Of a stretch of DNA of 13,187 nt, positions 1 through 5,483 are shown piece by piece. How positions within the stretch are numbered: position 1 is the stretch's first letter; each line of letters opens with the position of its first letter. The translations under genes and the position numbers were made by a program. The notes beneath the pieces are model-generated. The model was not told the origin of the DNA and did no database searches. It saw nothing but the letters and a program-made list of their open reading frames with translations. Source of the stretch: Candidatus Saccharimonadales bacterium (GTDB taxonomy: Bacteria; Patescibacteriota; Saccharimonadia; Saccharimonadales; UBA4665). The DNA lies in the NCBI GenBank assembly GCA_025450135.1, contig JANWHZ010000054.1, forward strand, positions 1-13,187, given 5' to 3'.

Positions 1-265
1 TAAGGGCATTCGCCCGCTTTGTCCACCCATTGTTAAGGCAGATTTCTAGCTTAGCTGCATTGTCTTGCAGCTCCGCCATTCGCATTTCTGCTTGCATTTC
101 CGAATGGACGCGACCATCTTGCATCCATTGTGGTTCGGCTTTCTTTGGCTTTCGGCTGGCCATTTTGATTTTCTTTCTGATGATTGGCAGAGCGTTGGCG
201 GGATGCACCTTATCTGCCTCTTCTTTCAGTGCATCTCGTATTGCTTTTTCTAGGTCATTGGCCAT
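1..265 (-). CDS. Hypothetical protein, N-terminal part (runs off the left edge)
   Basis: The frame opens at ATG 265, directly after the stop codon of the upstream gene (TAA then ATG), and stays open to base 1, giving at least 88 codons. A purine-rich GGGAAG lies about 6 nt upstream and works as a ribosome binding site. The visible part begins MANDLEKAIRDALKEEADKV, is rich in Lys, Glu and Ala, and reads as mainly helical and soluble, with a basic patch (IRKKIKMASRKPKK) near residues 28-41. No catalytic motif or membrane segment is visible and I do not recognise a family. Its position, at the end of a run of small genes downstream of the structural operon, says only that it belongs to the accessory or early set. 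The C-terminus is outside the window. Confidence 0.65.
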   Translation of the reverse strand, partial: MANDLEKAIRDALKEEADKVHPANALPIIRKKIKMASRKPKKAEPQWMQDGRVHSEMQAEMRMAELQDNAAKLEICLNNGWTKRANAL

Positions 266-523
266 TTAATCTTCCCTTTCGCCTACTACTTGGAATAGCA
301 GGTGATGCATATCCATTTTCCGGCTATGGCTTACTAGTCCATTACGGCGCGCCAATGCCGTAACCATTATGCGGAAATTCTCAACTACGGTATAACCGTA
401 ATCGCGAATATCTATTTCACGGGCATTACCATCTAGAAGATGTTTGTATTTCGTATGCCCTTTTGTGGAGTTTCGGATACTCCAGTCAGGATCGGTAACG
501 ATCTTATCCGCCACTGGAATCAT
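266..523 (-). CDS. Hypothetical protein, 85 residues
   Basis: This small soluble protein has no membrane segment and no motif I recognise. It is moderately basic, with a central predicted strand/helix stretch (EIDIRDYGYTVVENFRIMVT) and a His/Met-rich tail (KMDMHHLLF). The chosen ATG at 523 has no convincing Shine-Dalgarno sequence. It overlaps the end of the upstream gene by 20 nt, so translation may be coupled to that gene. The next gene starts immediately after this stop codon. The tight packing on both sides is the main evidence that it is real. Function is unknown. Confidence 0.6.
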   Translation of the reverse strand: MIPVADKIVTDPDWSIRNSTKGHTKYKHLLDGNAREIDIRDYGYTVVENFRIMVTALARRNGLVSHSRKMDMHHLLFQVVGERED

Positions 524-884
524 CTAGACTCGGGAATGTTTCCGTTGGCCGGTAATGCGGATCGGTATGCTTTCCGCGTGATTCTTCGAGCAATTCCCTT
601 CCGTAATCGGAATTGGCATTCAGCTTTGGGAATGCGCTTACGGCATCCGCATAAGGCGCATCGGGCATACTGGAATCGTCATCCGCGTCGCCTAGCGGCT
701 TTCCCATTGTGCTCTCGTATGCCTTATCCCAGCCGGTATCGTCGTATCCGGCTAGATATGCCAGCATATCTTTTAGCTGGTCCTTGGTAAGCCCTTCCAG
801 CGCCATTAGGCGATACCAGAGCATACTGCCCATAACAGGCGTACCGTTTTGGTTATACAGATTGCCGTACTTTTGCATGGCCAT
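504..884 (-). CDS. Hypothetical protein, 126 residues, acidic C-terminal half
   Basis: The start at 884 is supported by AAGGAAAAGAG a few nt upstream. The first 50 residues include an aromatic/Met-rich part (MQKYGNLYNQ...MLWYRLMALEG) and a helical segment around LTKDQLKDMLAYLAGYDD. The rest is polar and acidic (DADDDSSMPDAP, then ETFPSLDDSSGG) and probably disordered. No transmembrane segment or enzyme motif is visible. It is separated from the upstream gene by 85 bp containing a perfect 15-bp inverted repeat and overlaps the downstream gene by 20 nt. I do not recognise the family. A small regulatory or host-interaction protein would fit the context, but that is a guess. Confidence 0.65.
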   Translation of the reverse strand: MAMQKYGNLYNQNGTPVMGSMLWYRLMALEGLTKDQLKDMLAYLAGYDDTGWDKAYESTMGKPLGDADDDSSMPDAPYADAVSAFPKLNANSDYGRELLEESRGKHTDPHYRPTETFPSLDDSSGG

Positions 885-905
885 TCTCTTTTCCTTTCGG
901 AATGA

Positions 906-957
906 CCAATGGCCTACCGGGTGAGCACGGGGGGTTGTGTGTCCGGTAGGCCATTGG
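906..957. other. Perfect 15-bp inverted repeat (hairpin) between two genes
   Basis: The arms at 906-920 and 943-957 are exact reverse complements (CCAATGGCCTACCGG and its complement), separated by 22 nt containing a run of G (C on the minus strand). It lies between the stop of the 970-1320 gene and the start of the 504-884 gene. No T-run follows on either strand, so it is not a classical rho-independent terminator. It could be a terminator without a U-tract, an RNA stability or processing hairpin, or a protein-binding dyad. Confidence 0.6.
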
Positions 958-969
958 CGCTCTTAACTG

Positions 970-1320
970 CTACTTGTTAGCGGCAGTCTGCTTACGGTCG
1001 TTACCCGCATTGCGGGCACCATTCGCTTCCAGGTCGGCAGTGATGCGGAAATCCATCACATTGTCCGCCTGGTCGCGCGTGGGACTCTTGCGGATACGCA
1101 GGGCACCTTCCGGCCGCTGTGCGAGGTAATCGGCCATCAACTTGAATTCGGCTTTCAGCTCATCTTCCGTGTCGTATTCCACGCGCTCACGACCAGGCGT
1201 CTTGGCCTGGCGCTTGTACACATCTTCCAGATAAGCCTTAAGCTCATCCGGGATAGCATCGAGCGGGGTACGGACCGGGCCGGTAGTGTCCGGGATTGCG
1301 GTACTAGTCTTGCGAGGCAT
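970..1320 (-). CDS. Hypothetical protein, 116 residues, GC-rich gene
   Basis: I chose the ATG at 1320 (MPRKTSTAIPDTTG) over an upstream in-frame ATG at 1341. It follows an AAGGAAAGGG ribosome binding site at normal spacing, while the 1341 start lies at the foot of a hairpin. The protein is charged and soluble: a Pro/Thr-rich start, then helical acidic/basic stretches (LKAYLEDVYKRQAK, EDELKAEFKLMADYL), then a basic, Asn-rich end. No membrane segment or catalytic motif is visible and the family is not recognised. Near its start the gene is about 65% GC, clearly above the structural genes. It follows the best promoter in the window (TTGACA-16-TATAAT at 1382-1409), so it is probably strongly expressed. 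A small DNA-binding or host-takeover protein is possible but unproven. Confidence 0.7.
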   Translation of the reverse strand: MPRKTSTAIPDTTGPVRTPLDAIPDELKAYLEDVYKRQAKTPGRERVEYDTEDELKAEFKLMADYLAQRPEGALRIRKSPTRDQADNVMDFRITADLEANGARNAGNDRKQTAANK

Positions 1321-1344
1321 TTTCTTTCCCTTTCCTTGCATTCC

Positions 1345-1367
1345 CCCCCGGACCTTTTGTCCGGGGG
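1345..1367. other. GC-rich 9-bp hairpin in the 5' leader of the 970-1320 gene
   Basis: The arms CCCCCGGAC (1345-1353) and GTCCGGGGG (1359-1367) enclose a 5-nt loop. It begins about 15 nt downstream of the consensus -10 box, so it would form near the 5' end of the transcript and just before the ribosome binding site. No U-tract follows. It could stabilise the 5' end of the mRNA or gate translation; it is less likely to be a terminator. Confidence 0.55.
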
Positions 1368-1381
1368 AAGCTTACACCTTG

Positions 1382-1409
1382 ATTATACCGCGAACCAATT
1401 AAATGTCAA
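1382..1409 (-). promoter_or_regulatory. Consensus sigma-70-type promoter for the 970-1320 gene
   Basis: On the minus strand TTGACA (1404-1409) and TATAAT (1382-1387) are both perfect consensus hexamers, with a 16-bp spacer. The -35 box overlaps the TGA stop codon of the upstream gene. A dyad CCAATT-7-AATTGG (1395-1413) overlaps the -35 region and could be an operator. The leader then runs through the hairpin at 1345-1367 to the ribosome binding site and ATG at 1320. Confidence 0.8.
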
Positions 1410-1615
1410 TTGGCGCGCTGCTTAACCATGCTTTCTGAATCGTACCGACGGGTATATGTTTGTCCCGAATCGGTAACTAGCGTCACGTTGTTTCCCCATA
1501 CGCGGGTAACGGTGGCCATTTCACTAAGCCATCCAGTTTCGACAGTCCCCGTGTTATCGAACGTTCGATGATAAAATGCTACCCGGTCATTTACGCGGTA
1601 ATTGGTATCGGCCAT
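1406..1615 (-). CDS. Hypothetical beta-rich protein, 69 residues
   Basis: The ATG at 1615 follows an AAAGGAAAAA ribosome binding site. The protein alternates short hydrophobic strands and turns (YRVNDRVAFYHRTF, GWLSEMATVTRVWGNNVTLV, GQTYTRRY). That pattern looks like a small SH3/KOW-type beta barrel, a fold often used for RNA, DNA or protein binding; this is inferred from the pattern only. No cysteine or catalytic signature is present. It stands alone: a 198-bp spacer with a strong hairpin lies upstream, and the next promoter overlaps its stop codon, so it may be its own short transcript or the end of the 1978 transcript. Function is unknown. Confidence 0.65.
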   Translation of the reverse strand: MADTNYRVNDRVAFYHRTFDNTGTVETGWLSEMATVTRVWGNNVTLVTDSGQTYTRRYDSESMVKQRAN

Positions 1616-1775
1616 TGGTTTTTCCTTTCATATCTTGCGAGCCATAGCGCAGTCATTCTAGGAACCATCTAAGGTCAAAGTCTGGGAGCGTACCACGCGC
1701 GATTTCTCGCCTTTGGCCGATAGCTCCGGCTCTTGCAACCTGCCCGTTCCGTTCTGCCCTACGCCATGTATAACT

Positions 1776-1807
1776 AAGGGGAGCGGGATCGTATTCCCGC
1801 TCCCCTT
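1776..1807. terminator. 13-bp perfect hairpin, candidate terminator after the 54-residue gene
   Basis: The arms AAGGGGAGCGGGA (1776-1788) and its exact complement (1795-1807) enclose a 6-nt loop. It starts 7 bases beyond the stop codon of the 1814-1978 gene. On the minus strand only TTAGTT follows, and on the plus strand CTTTG, so the U-tract is weak. Many actinobacterial terminators lack a U-tract, so termination is the likeliest role, but an RNA-stability hairpin is an alternative. The 160 bp between it and the 1615 start shows no other convincing gene or RNA. Confidence 0.5.
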
Positions 1808-1813
1808 TGTGAC

Positions 1814-1978
1814 TTACATCACAGTGCAAGCTGCCATCTGAAATTCCCGCATGTCATCCATCAGGTCCCGAACGCTGGGAACCGATACCGGGCCGGTAAC
1901 CGGCGTATTGCCAACCGCATACTTTGCGGCGTAAGCAGCGTTAACGATCTGCGCCCCGGTTCCGATTACTTCGGTCAT
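1814..1978 (-). CDS. Small hypothetical protein, 54 residues
   Basis: This gene encodes a protein beginning MTEVIGTGAQIVNAAYAAKY and ending FQMAACTVM. The start is supported by GGGAGAACGG about 4 nt upstream and by a good promoter (TTGACA-18-TAAACT at 2013-2042) that would start the transcript 25-30 nt before the ATG. The first 25 residues form an Ala-rich helix and the end is another short helix (VRDLMDDMREFQMAA). No membrane segment is long enough to call. It is the first gene after copy 1 of the 209-bp intergenic element and is followed closely by a strong hairpin, so it may be made from its own short, abundant mRNA. Its family is unknown. Confidence 0.7.
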   Translation of the reverse strand: MTEVIGTGAQIVNAAYAAKYAVGNTPVTGPVSVPSVRDLMDDMREFQMAACTVM

Positions 1979-2012
1979 TTCCGTTCTCCCTTTGCTTTGC
2001 TTTCCTAAGCAA

Positions 2013-2042
2013 AGTTTACCAGGCGAATCGGGCTAATGTCAA
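2013..2042 (-). promoter_or_regulatory. Near-consensus sigma-70-type promoter for the 54-residue gene
   Basis: On the minus strand TTGACA (2037-2042) and TAAACT (2013-2018) are separated by 18 bp. An 8-bp dyad CTTTGCTT-4-AAGCAAAG (1995-2014) overlaps the end of the -10 box and the expected start point, the usual place for a repressor operator. The promoter lies about 50 bp downstream of the 209-bp repeated element and drives transcription toward the ATG at 1978. Confidence 0.7.
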
Positions 2043-2091
2043 CTTTTCTGGTCGCTTTGGGAAACTTTCTTGAAAAATCTTTTTCGTTCGC

Positions 2092-2300
2092 ATGTTCGAT
2101 ACTATACGCTTTGTGATCAGCATTTCACGCATATGTGAACATGCTCTATATGGCTCTGAGAGCCATCCTAACGGCTCTACATAGGGTATTAGGTACTACC
2201 ACACCAACCCTATTTCGTTATGGATTTTGGCTGGTCAAAGCCTTTTTTCGAGTATCCGTTCTAGGAACTGATTTTGATACGTTTTCGAAAACCCGTTCCC
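2092..2300. repeat. 209-bp intergenic direct repeat, copy 1
   Basis: This copy matches 12822-13030 without gaps at a constant offset of 10730. I count about 31 mismatches over 209 bp (about 85% identity) and only 7 in the central 100 bp (2151-2250). It begins 5 bp after the stop codon of the amidase gene. It contains several dyads: a perfect 8-bp palindrome with a 1-bp centre (2150-2166), a 7-bp inverted repeat spanning 2181-2213, GTTC-3-GAAC (2258-2268) and GTATC/GATAC (2252-2280). Together with the promoter at 2013-2042 it fills the 326-bp gene-free stretch 1979-2304. It is likely a regulatory region or structured RNA; its function is unknown. Confidence 0.85.
2150..2166. promoter_or_regulatory. 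Perfect palindrome, candidate operator (copy 1)
   Basis: ATGGCTCT and AGAGCCAT flank a single base. The same 17 bp is present unchanged in copy 2 of the repeat at 12880-12896. A 1-nt centre is too tight for a simple RNA hairpin, which favours a dimeric protein-binding site. In copy 1 a third half-site lies nearby on the minus strand (AGAGCC upstream), but copy 2 has lost it. Confidence 0.45.
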
Positions 2301-2304
2301 ACCT

Positions 2305-3090
2305 TTAAATCGTTGCCATATCTCTATTCTCCCAATACCATTTAGAATCTCCCACATTCTGTAGATAAGTGCATAGAAGACCATCTCTATTCGTATAGCA
2401 GACCATTTTCTGGCCTGATGTTTGATCAATATCTATATCCGCACCGCTTTTGGCATAGTTATCTTTATCAATAATTCCGCCATTAACGCGAACCTTATGA
2501 TCGGGGCCGACATAAGCAAAGTATGGCTTTCCATTGTAATATGCTACCGATGCTGCCATATCCATTTCCTCCGATTCTGCTGGCGTACTTCCGCCTTTTG
2601 CCCATGCCAATACTTCATTTATTGGCCAACCATTTCCAGGGTCGGAATGGCCGCATCCAGTCGGCCCCAAATTACTATGATAAATAACTCCCGTACCATT
2701 AGGATCTGATATTTTGACTAGCGGAATGCCAGTTTTTGCCGATTCTTCCGCTAGCCAATCGGCTACATTATGAAGCTGATTTGACCTATTGGTAAGCCAA
2801 TAGTCTTTACTCCATGATGCATATCCGGATTGCTCGCATGATATTGCTCTGGAATTATAATTGCATTGCGTCCAAGAGCCATATTGTCGCGCTACACCTT
2901 CCCAGATTGTGCCCCGGTTATTATCAATGCATACTTGCGAACTGGCACCGACATTACCCTGGAAATAAATAGCGCAATCCTTTGCGCCATTTGCCCCGGT
3001 AAATCCTTCCATTGAATGAATTACTAGTATCGTTTTTGTGCCGCCGCTGGAATAGTTATTAGTCGGCGTCCATACCCTCTTAAGCGCCAT
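2305..3090 (-). CDS. N-acetylmuramoyl-L-alanine amidase endolysin with C-terminal binding domain
   Basis: This 261-residue enzyme probably cuts the amide bond between N-acetylmuramic acid and L-alanine in the host wall at the end of infection. Residues about 18-165 look like an amidase_2/PGRP domain: ILVIHS (His25), the fold motif around IYFQGNVGASSQVCID, and GVIYHSNLGPTGCGHSDPG with His138 and Cys146. The 8-residue spacing from His138 to Cys146 resembles the zinc ligands of T7 lysozyme; His148 and Asp150 follow. Residues about 176-261 form a separate Tyr/Gly/Asp-rich beta domain (YYNGKPYFAYVG, ENRDMATI), likely a cell-wall binding module. There is no signal peptide, so it should depend on a holin; a holin-like gene lies three genes upstream. 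The start overlaps the previous stop as TAATG. It is the last gene of the structural and lysis operon. Confidence 0.85.
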   Translation of the reverse strand: MALKRVWTPTNNYSSGGTKTILVIHSMEGFTGANGAKDCAIYFQGNVGASSQVCIDNNRGTIWEGVARQYGSWTQCNYNSRAISCEQSGYASWSKDYWLTNRSNQLHNVADWLAEESAKTGIPLVKISDPNGTGVIYHSNLGPTGCGHSDPGNGWPINEVLAWAKGGSTPAESEEMDMAASVAYYNGKPYFAYVGPDHKVRVNGGIIDKDNYAKSGADIDIDQTSGQKMVCYTNRDGLLCTYLQNVGDSKWYWENRDMATI

Positions 3091-3338
3091 TACTCATCTC
3101 TATTCCATCTGCCATCGAAAGGACCAGGATCATCACTATTCTGATAACGGGGATTACTAAGAAGGTCCACAAATCCGCGCGGTCTAGGACCTGGCTTTAC
3201 CCATCCCATTGGTTCGCCTTGCAATTCCGGAGGCGGTGGATCGGGATTAGGATCTGGTATTTCTAGATCTATATCATTTTCTTCGAGAATGGTATATGAA
3301 TCGCCATCACGAATTCGTCTACGTCGTCGCCTAAGCAT
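3090..3338 (-). CDS. Hypothetical protein with Arg-rich N-terminus, 82 residues
   Basis: The ATG at 3338 follows AAGGAAGGGAT. The protein opens with a run of arginines (MLRRRRRRIRDGDSY), continues into an acidic Pro/Asp stretch (IDLEIPDPNPDPPPPELQGE), and ends in a Gly/Pro/Arg/Asp tail. It has no membrane segment. The poly-Arg start could bind nucleic acid or phospholipid headgroups and the rest is probably disordered. It sits between the holin-like group and the amidase, with its stop codon overlapping the amidase start. Small basic virion proteins are known in phages, but a lysis-accessory role is equally possible. I do not recognise the family. Confidence 0.65.
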   Translation of the reverse strand: MLRRRRRRIRDGDSYTILEENDIDLEIPDPNPDPPPPELQGEPMGWVKPGPRPRGFVDLLSNPRYQNSDDPGPFDGRWNRDE

Positions 3339-3378
3339 TTATTTATCCCTTCCTTTTAGCGGCTGAATAGGTAGCGGC

Positions 3379-3600
3379 TTATAAGCTTTCGGTTCCCCAC
3401 CATAGGCCCTTTTTCTTTCCGGGATTGGCGGGATTATTACCATCTCCGGACGGTGGCGGGTTATTCTCAGTACCATTCTTTTCAGGCGGTTGGGCCGATA
3501 GGCGACTTCGTATGAGCGTATCGATTCTGTCTTCCCGTACAATTTGTACGGCTTTTGCGATTTCCGCCGATACCTCCTCATCAGTCCATTCCTTACCCAT
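3379..3600 (-). CDS. Hypothetical protein with Pro/Gly/Asn-rich tail, 73 residues
   Basis: The frame starting MGKEWTDEEVSAEIAKAVQI at 3600 follows a strong GGGAGGAAAAG site and overlaps the previous gene by 8 nt. I prefer it to a longer alternative frame (3339-3614), which has no such site and reads as unusually basic. Residues 5-38 look like an amphipathic helix. Residues 39-64 are Pro/Asn/Gly-rich (NPPPSGDGNNPANPG), probably a flexible linker, and the end is KKKGLWWGTESL. It lies in the small-gene group between holin and endolysin. No function can be assigned. The 40 bp downstream hold only the next ribosome binding site. Confidence 0.65.
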   Translation of the reverse strand: MGKEWTDEEVSAEIAKAVQIVREDRIDTLIRSRLSAQPPEKNGTENNPPPSGDGNNPANPGKKKGLWWGTESL

Positions 3601-3757
3601 TCTTTTCCTCCCAATTAGGATCGTTTTCTATTGCGTTAAGCAACCGGACTTGCCTTTCCGCATCTTCTTTTGTTTCGTGCTTACCTTTCACGTCTCTTGT
3701 ATCGGAATTAATTACTTCGTAACCATTTCCATCTACGGCTTTGATTTCGTAAGGCAT
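3593..3757 (-). CDS. Small phage protein, 54 residues
   Basis: The protein begins MPYEIKAVDGNGYEVINSDT and continues VKGKHETKEDAERQVRLLNA. Its build (a beta hairpin ending in 'G-K-H', then a helix containing 'A-E-R-Q-V-R-L-L-N-A-I') resembles a small protein often seen in phages, with a segment of the form 'G..H.t...A..Q.rlL.aie'. The resemblance is from memory and no function is established. The start overlaps the holin-like gene's stop as TAATG, and the stop overlaps the next gene. It is too short for many gene callers, but its spacing, coupling and codon pattern support it. Confidence 0.7.
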   Translation of the reverse strand: MPYEIKAVDGNGYEVINSDTRDVKGKHETKEDAERQVRLLNAIENDPNWEEKNG

Positions 3758-3972
3758 TACTCGTCACCTTTCTTGTTGACTCCGATATATGCACCCAATA
3801 GTCCAATAAGTCCGCCAATACCGGCGATCATAATTTGAGTAGCATTTTCCGATAGAGTAATATCTGGAGTCATATGATCCAAGATTTGGATAGCTGTAAC
3901 AATTAGAATCATCATTACTGACAAACTCAATCCAATTGCCAGTATAAATGCTACCCAATCTGCCGGACGCAT
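3757..3972 (-). CDS. Holin-like membrane protein, 71 residues
   Basis: There are two strongly hydrophobic segments, about residues 6-31 (WVAFILAIGLSLSVMMILIV) and 45-65 (IMIAGIGGLIGLLGAYIGV), joined by a short polar loop (DHMTPDITLSENATQ). The C-terminus is charged (NKKGDE). This size and layout are typical of two-helix phage holins, which open the inner membrane so the endolysin can reach the wall. AGTAGG lies just upstream of the ATG. Its position between the spike gene and the amidase fits a lysis cassette. A structural membrane protein is the main alternative, since this virus has many. Confidence 0.65.
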   Translation of the reverse strand: MRPADWVAFILAIGLSLSVMMILIVTAIQILDHMTPDITLSENATQIMIAGIGGLIGLLGAYIGVNKKGDE

Positions 3973-3977
3973 AATGC

Positions 3978-5483
3978 CTACTTTGTATAGTTAATGGTCA
4001 ATTGTGGTGCTGTATTGACATTCCCAGCACCTGCGAAATATCCATAGTTATTCAAATCTGTTGACGATGTATATGAATTAGAAGTGCCCAATACAATTGA
4101 CGTAAACCCGCTAGTAATGGCAGTAACAAATGCGCCGCTCATTTGATGAGTAACAGTCGCACCTTCATTTATATGGTAATGATCTGTATTCATATGTGTG
4201 CCGCCGCCAGGCGGGAATGGATCACCGAATACACCAGTCCAGTTATTCCAGCCGACAACTGCATTACATCCGCTATTATACCAAGAATGCTGATTAGTAA
4301 GCCTTAGCTTTACCCAATTAACTGTTCCGGCACCTATATCAGTTGTTATCTGACTATAATTAAATCGGGCATATGCATATTGATCACCCGTCAGATTAAT
4401 ATATCCGCTTGGCGTACCTTGATATAGAGCAGGACCATTATGATCACGTTGTCCATATGGACCACTTCCATATGATCCGGATGAGCCATAATAATTAGCG
4501 AATTCAACGGCTACGTAATTCTTTGTATATGTTTGTTTACTACCGCCGCTGCCACTTCCGCCACTGCCAAATGAAACACCATTATTAGCATTTTGTGTTG
4601 CAACCCAAGGACCCAAATCCTCGATTCGCATTTCCAGGTTATTCTGATATTGAACAGTACCCGCTTGTACATTAGCCGTTATCAAAAGACGATAGAGTGT
4701 ATCGACAATTAGATTACCCGTCAAAACTTCCAACAGTGGAGTCATCCAATTAGTAAGCGCGACAGTCATTTCTTGGACTACTTGTCTCACTATTGGTGTA
4801 GTAGTTGACGGCGTACTTCCATCGGTTGTATAACGCAATTGCATTACATATTGCGTTGGAACCGATGTCGGAATAATAGGCGTTGGAATAATAACAAAGC
4901 GATATGCACGCCCGGCAGAAAGCACTTGGTCCAATTCAAGAATGGCTGCATTAGTAGTACCCAATGCGGGAGTTGGCCAAAGCGATGGTGTCCACCCTCT
5001 ATTCACAATGCCAAGTGCGCTTTGCGGGAAAATGTCATTAACAATACTCAAGCCATTAACAAATGTATCAGTTGTATTAACTACTTGCGCATTAACATTA
5101 CCTTGCGAATCAATTCCGAAAAGTGTATTCCCGCTGGTATCGACCAATGTAAAAACATTCGCCAATCCTGACAATGCGATAATGGAAATACCGCCAGGAG
5201 AATATGTATTACCAAATTGATCTATTCCACTCGCGGAAACATTTGTAATTGCCAAGTTCAAATTACCTAGCGCGGGAGTACCATTATAGAAAAACATTCC
5301 ATCGGCATTAATAATCCAATTCGTGCCAGTAAATGTACCGCGCAGATTAAGGTTATTAAATTCGGCTGAGCCGTCTTTATTAATGGTCCACCCGGAAACA
5401 CCAGTGACAAAGTTAGGTGAATGCATAGCGGATCTAATCAATGCATTAGCGGCATTGATTATATTATTCTCAAATCCACTCAT
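3978..5483 (-). CDS. Receptor-binding spike / fibre protein, 501 residues
   Basis: This is the largest protein in the window and probably the host-recognition spike. Residues 23-60 (NFVTGVSGWTINKDGSAEFN and on) match the pattern of minor tail and fibre proteins of tailed actinophages, where a GW-I-x-x-DGSAEF-x-x-L-RG element precedes a beta-rich shaft. Residues about 90-300 are beta-rich with Asn, Thr and Gly. A Gly/Ser linker (SFGSGGSGSGGS, 304-315) leads to a C-terminal domain (about 320-501) rich in Tyr, Trp, His and Asn, ending LTINYT, which looks like a carbohydrate-binding beta sandwich. There is no signal peptide or membrane segment. It overlaps the previous gene by 4 nt. The tail-fibre-like head on a tailless virus suggests domain exchange with tailed phages. 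Confidence 0.7.
   Translation of the reverse strand: MSGFENNIINAANALIRSAMHSPNFVTGVSGWTINKDGSAEFNNLNLRGTFTGTNWIINADGMFFYNGTPALGNLNLAITNVSASGIDQFGNTYSPGGISIIALSGLANVFTLVDTSGNTLFGIDSQGNVNAQVVNTTDTFVNGLSIVNDIFPQSALGIVNRGWTPSLWPTPALGTTNAAILELDQVLSAGRAYRFVIIPTPIIPTSVPTQYVMQLRYTTDGSTPSTTTPIVRQVVQEMTVALTNWMTPLLEVLTGNLIVDTLYRLLITANVQAGTVQYQNNLEMRIEDLGPWVATQNANNGVSFGSGGSGSGGSKQTYTKNYVAVEFANYYGSSGSYGSGPYGQRDHNGPALYQGTPSGYINLTGDQYAYARFNYSQITTDIGAGTVNWVKLRLTNQHSWYNSGCNAVVGWNNWTGVFGDPFPPGGGTHMNTDHYHINEGATVTHQMSGAFVTAITSGFTSIVLGTSNSYTSSTDLNNYGYFAGAGNVNTAPQLTINYTK

Noticed and set aside
1616..1775. Possible tRNA or small RNA between the 1615 and 1978 genes
   Set aside because: A GGTTGCAAGAGCC stretch recalls a T-arm, but no acceptor stem or anticodon arm can be fitted. 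A 25-codon frame there has no ribosome binding site.
2229..2248. Plus-strand GGCT-6-AGCC followed by TTTTTT in copy 1, resembling a rho-independent terminator
   Set aside because: The stem is 4 bp and is broken to 3 bp in copy 2, so it is not conserved as a terminator.
3339..3614. 91-residue minus-strand frame overlapping the 73-residue gene
   Set aside because: It has no good ribosome binding site and a very basic composition. The other frame has GGGAGGAAAAG before its ATG and ordinary protein-like sequence.
4015..4045. TTGACA on the plus strand near the spike gene's end
   Set aside because: It has no matching -10 box, lies inside a minus-strand coding region, and has no plus-strand gene after it.
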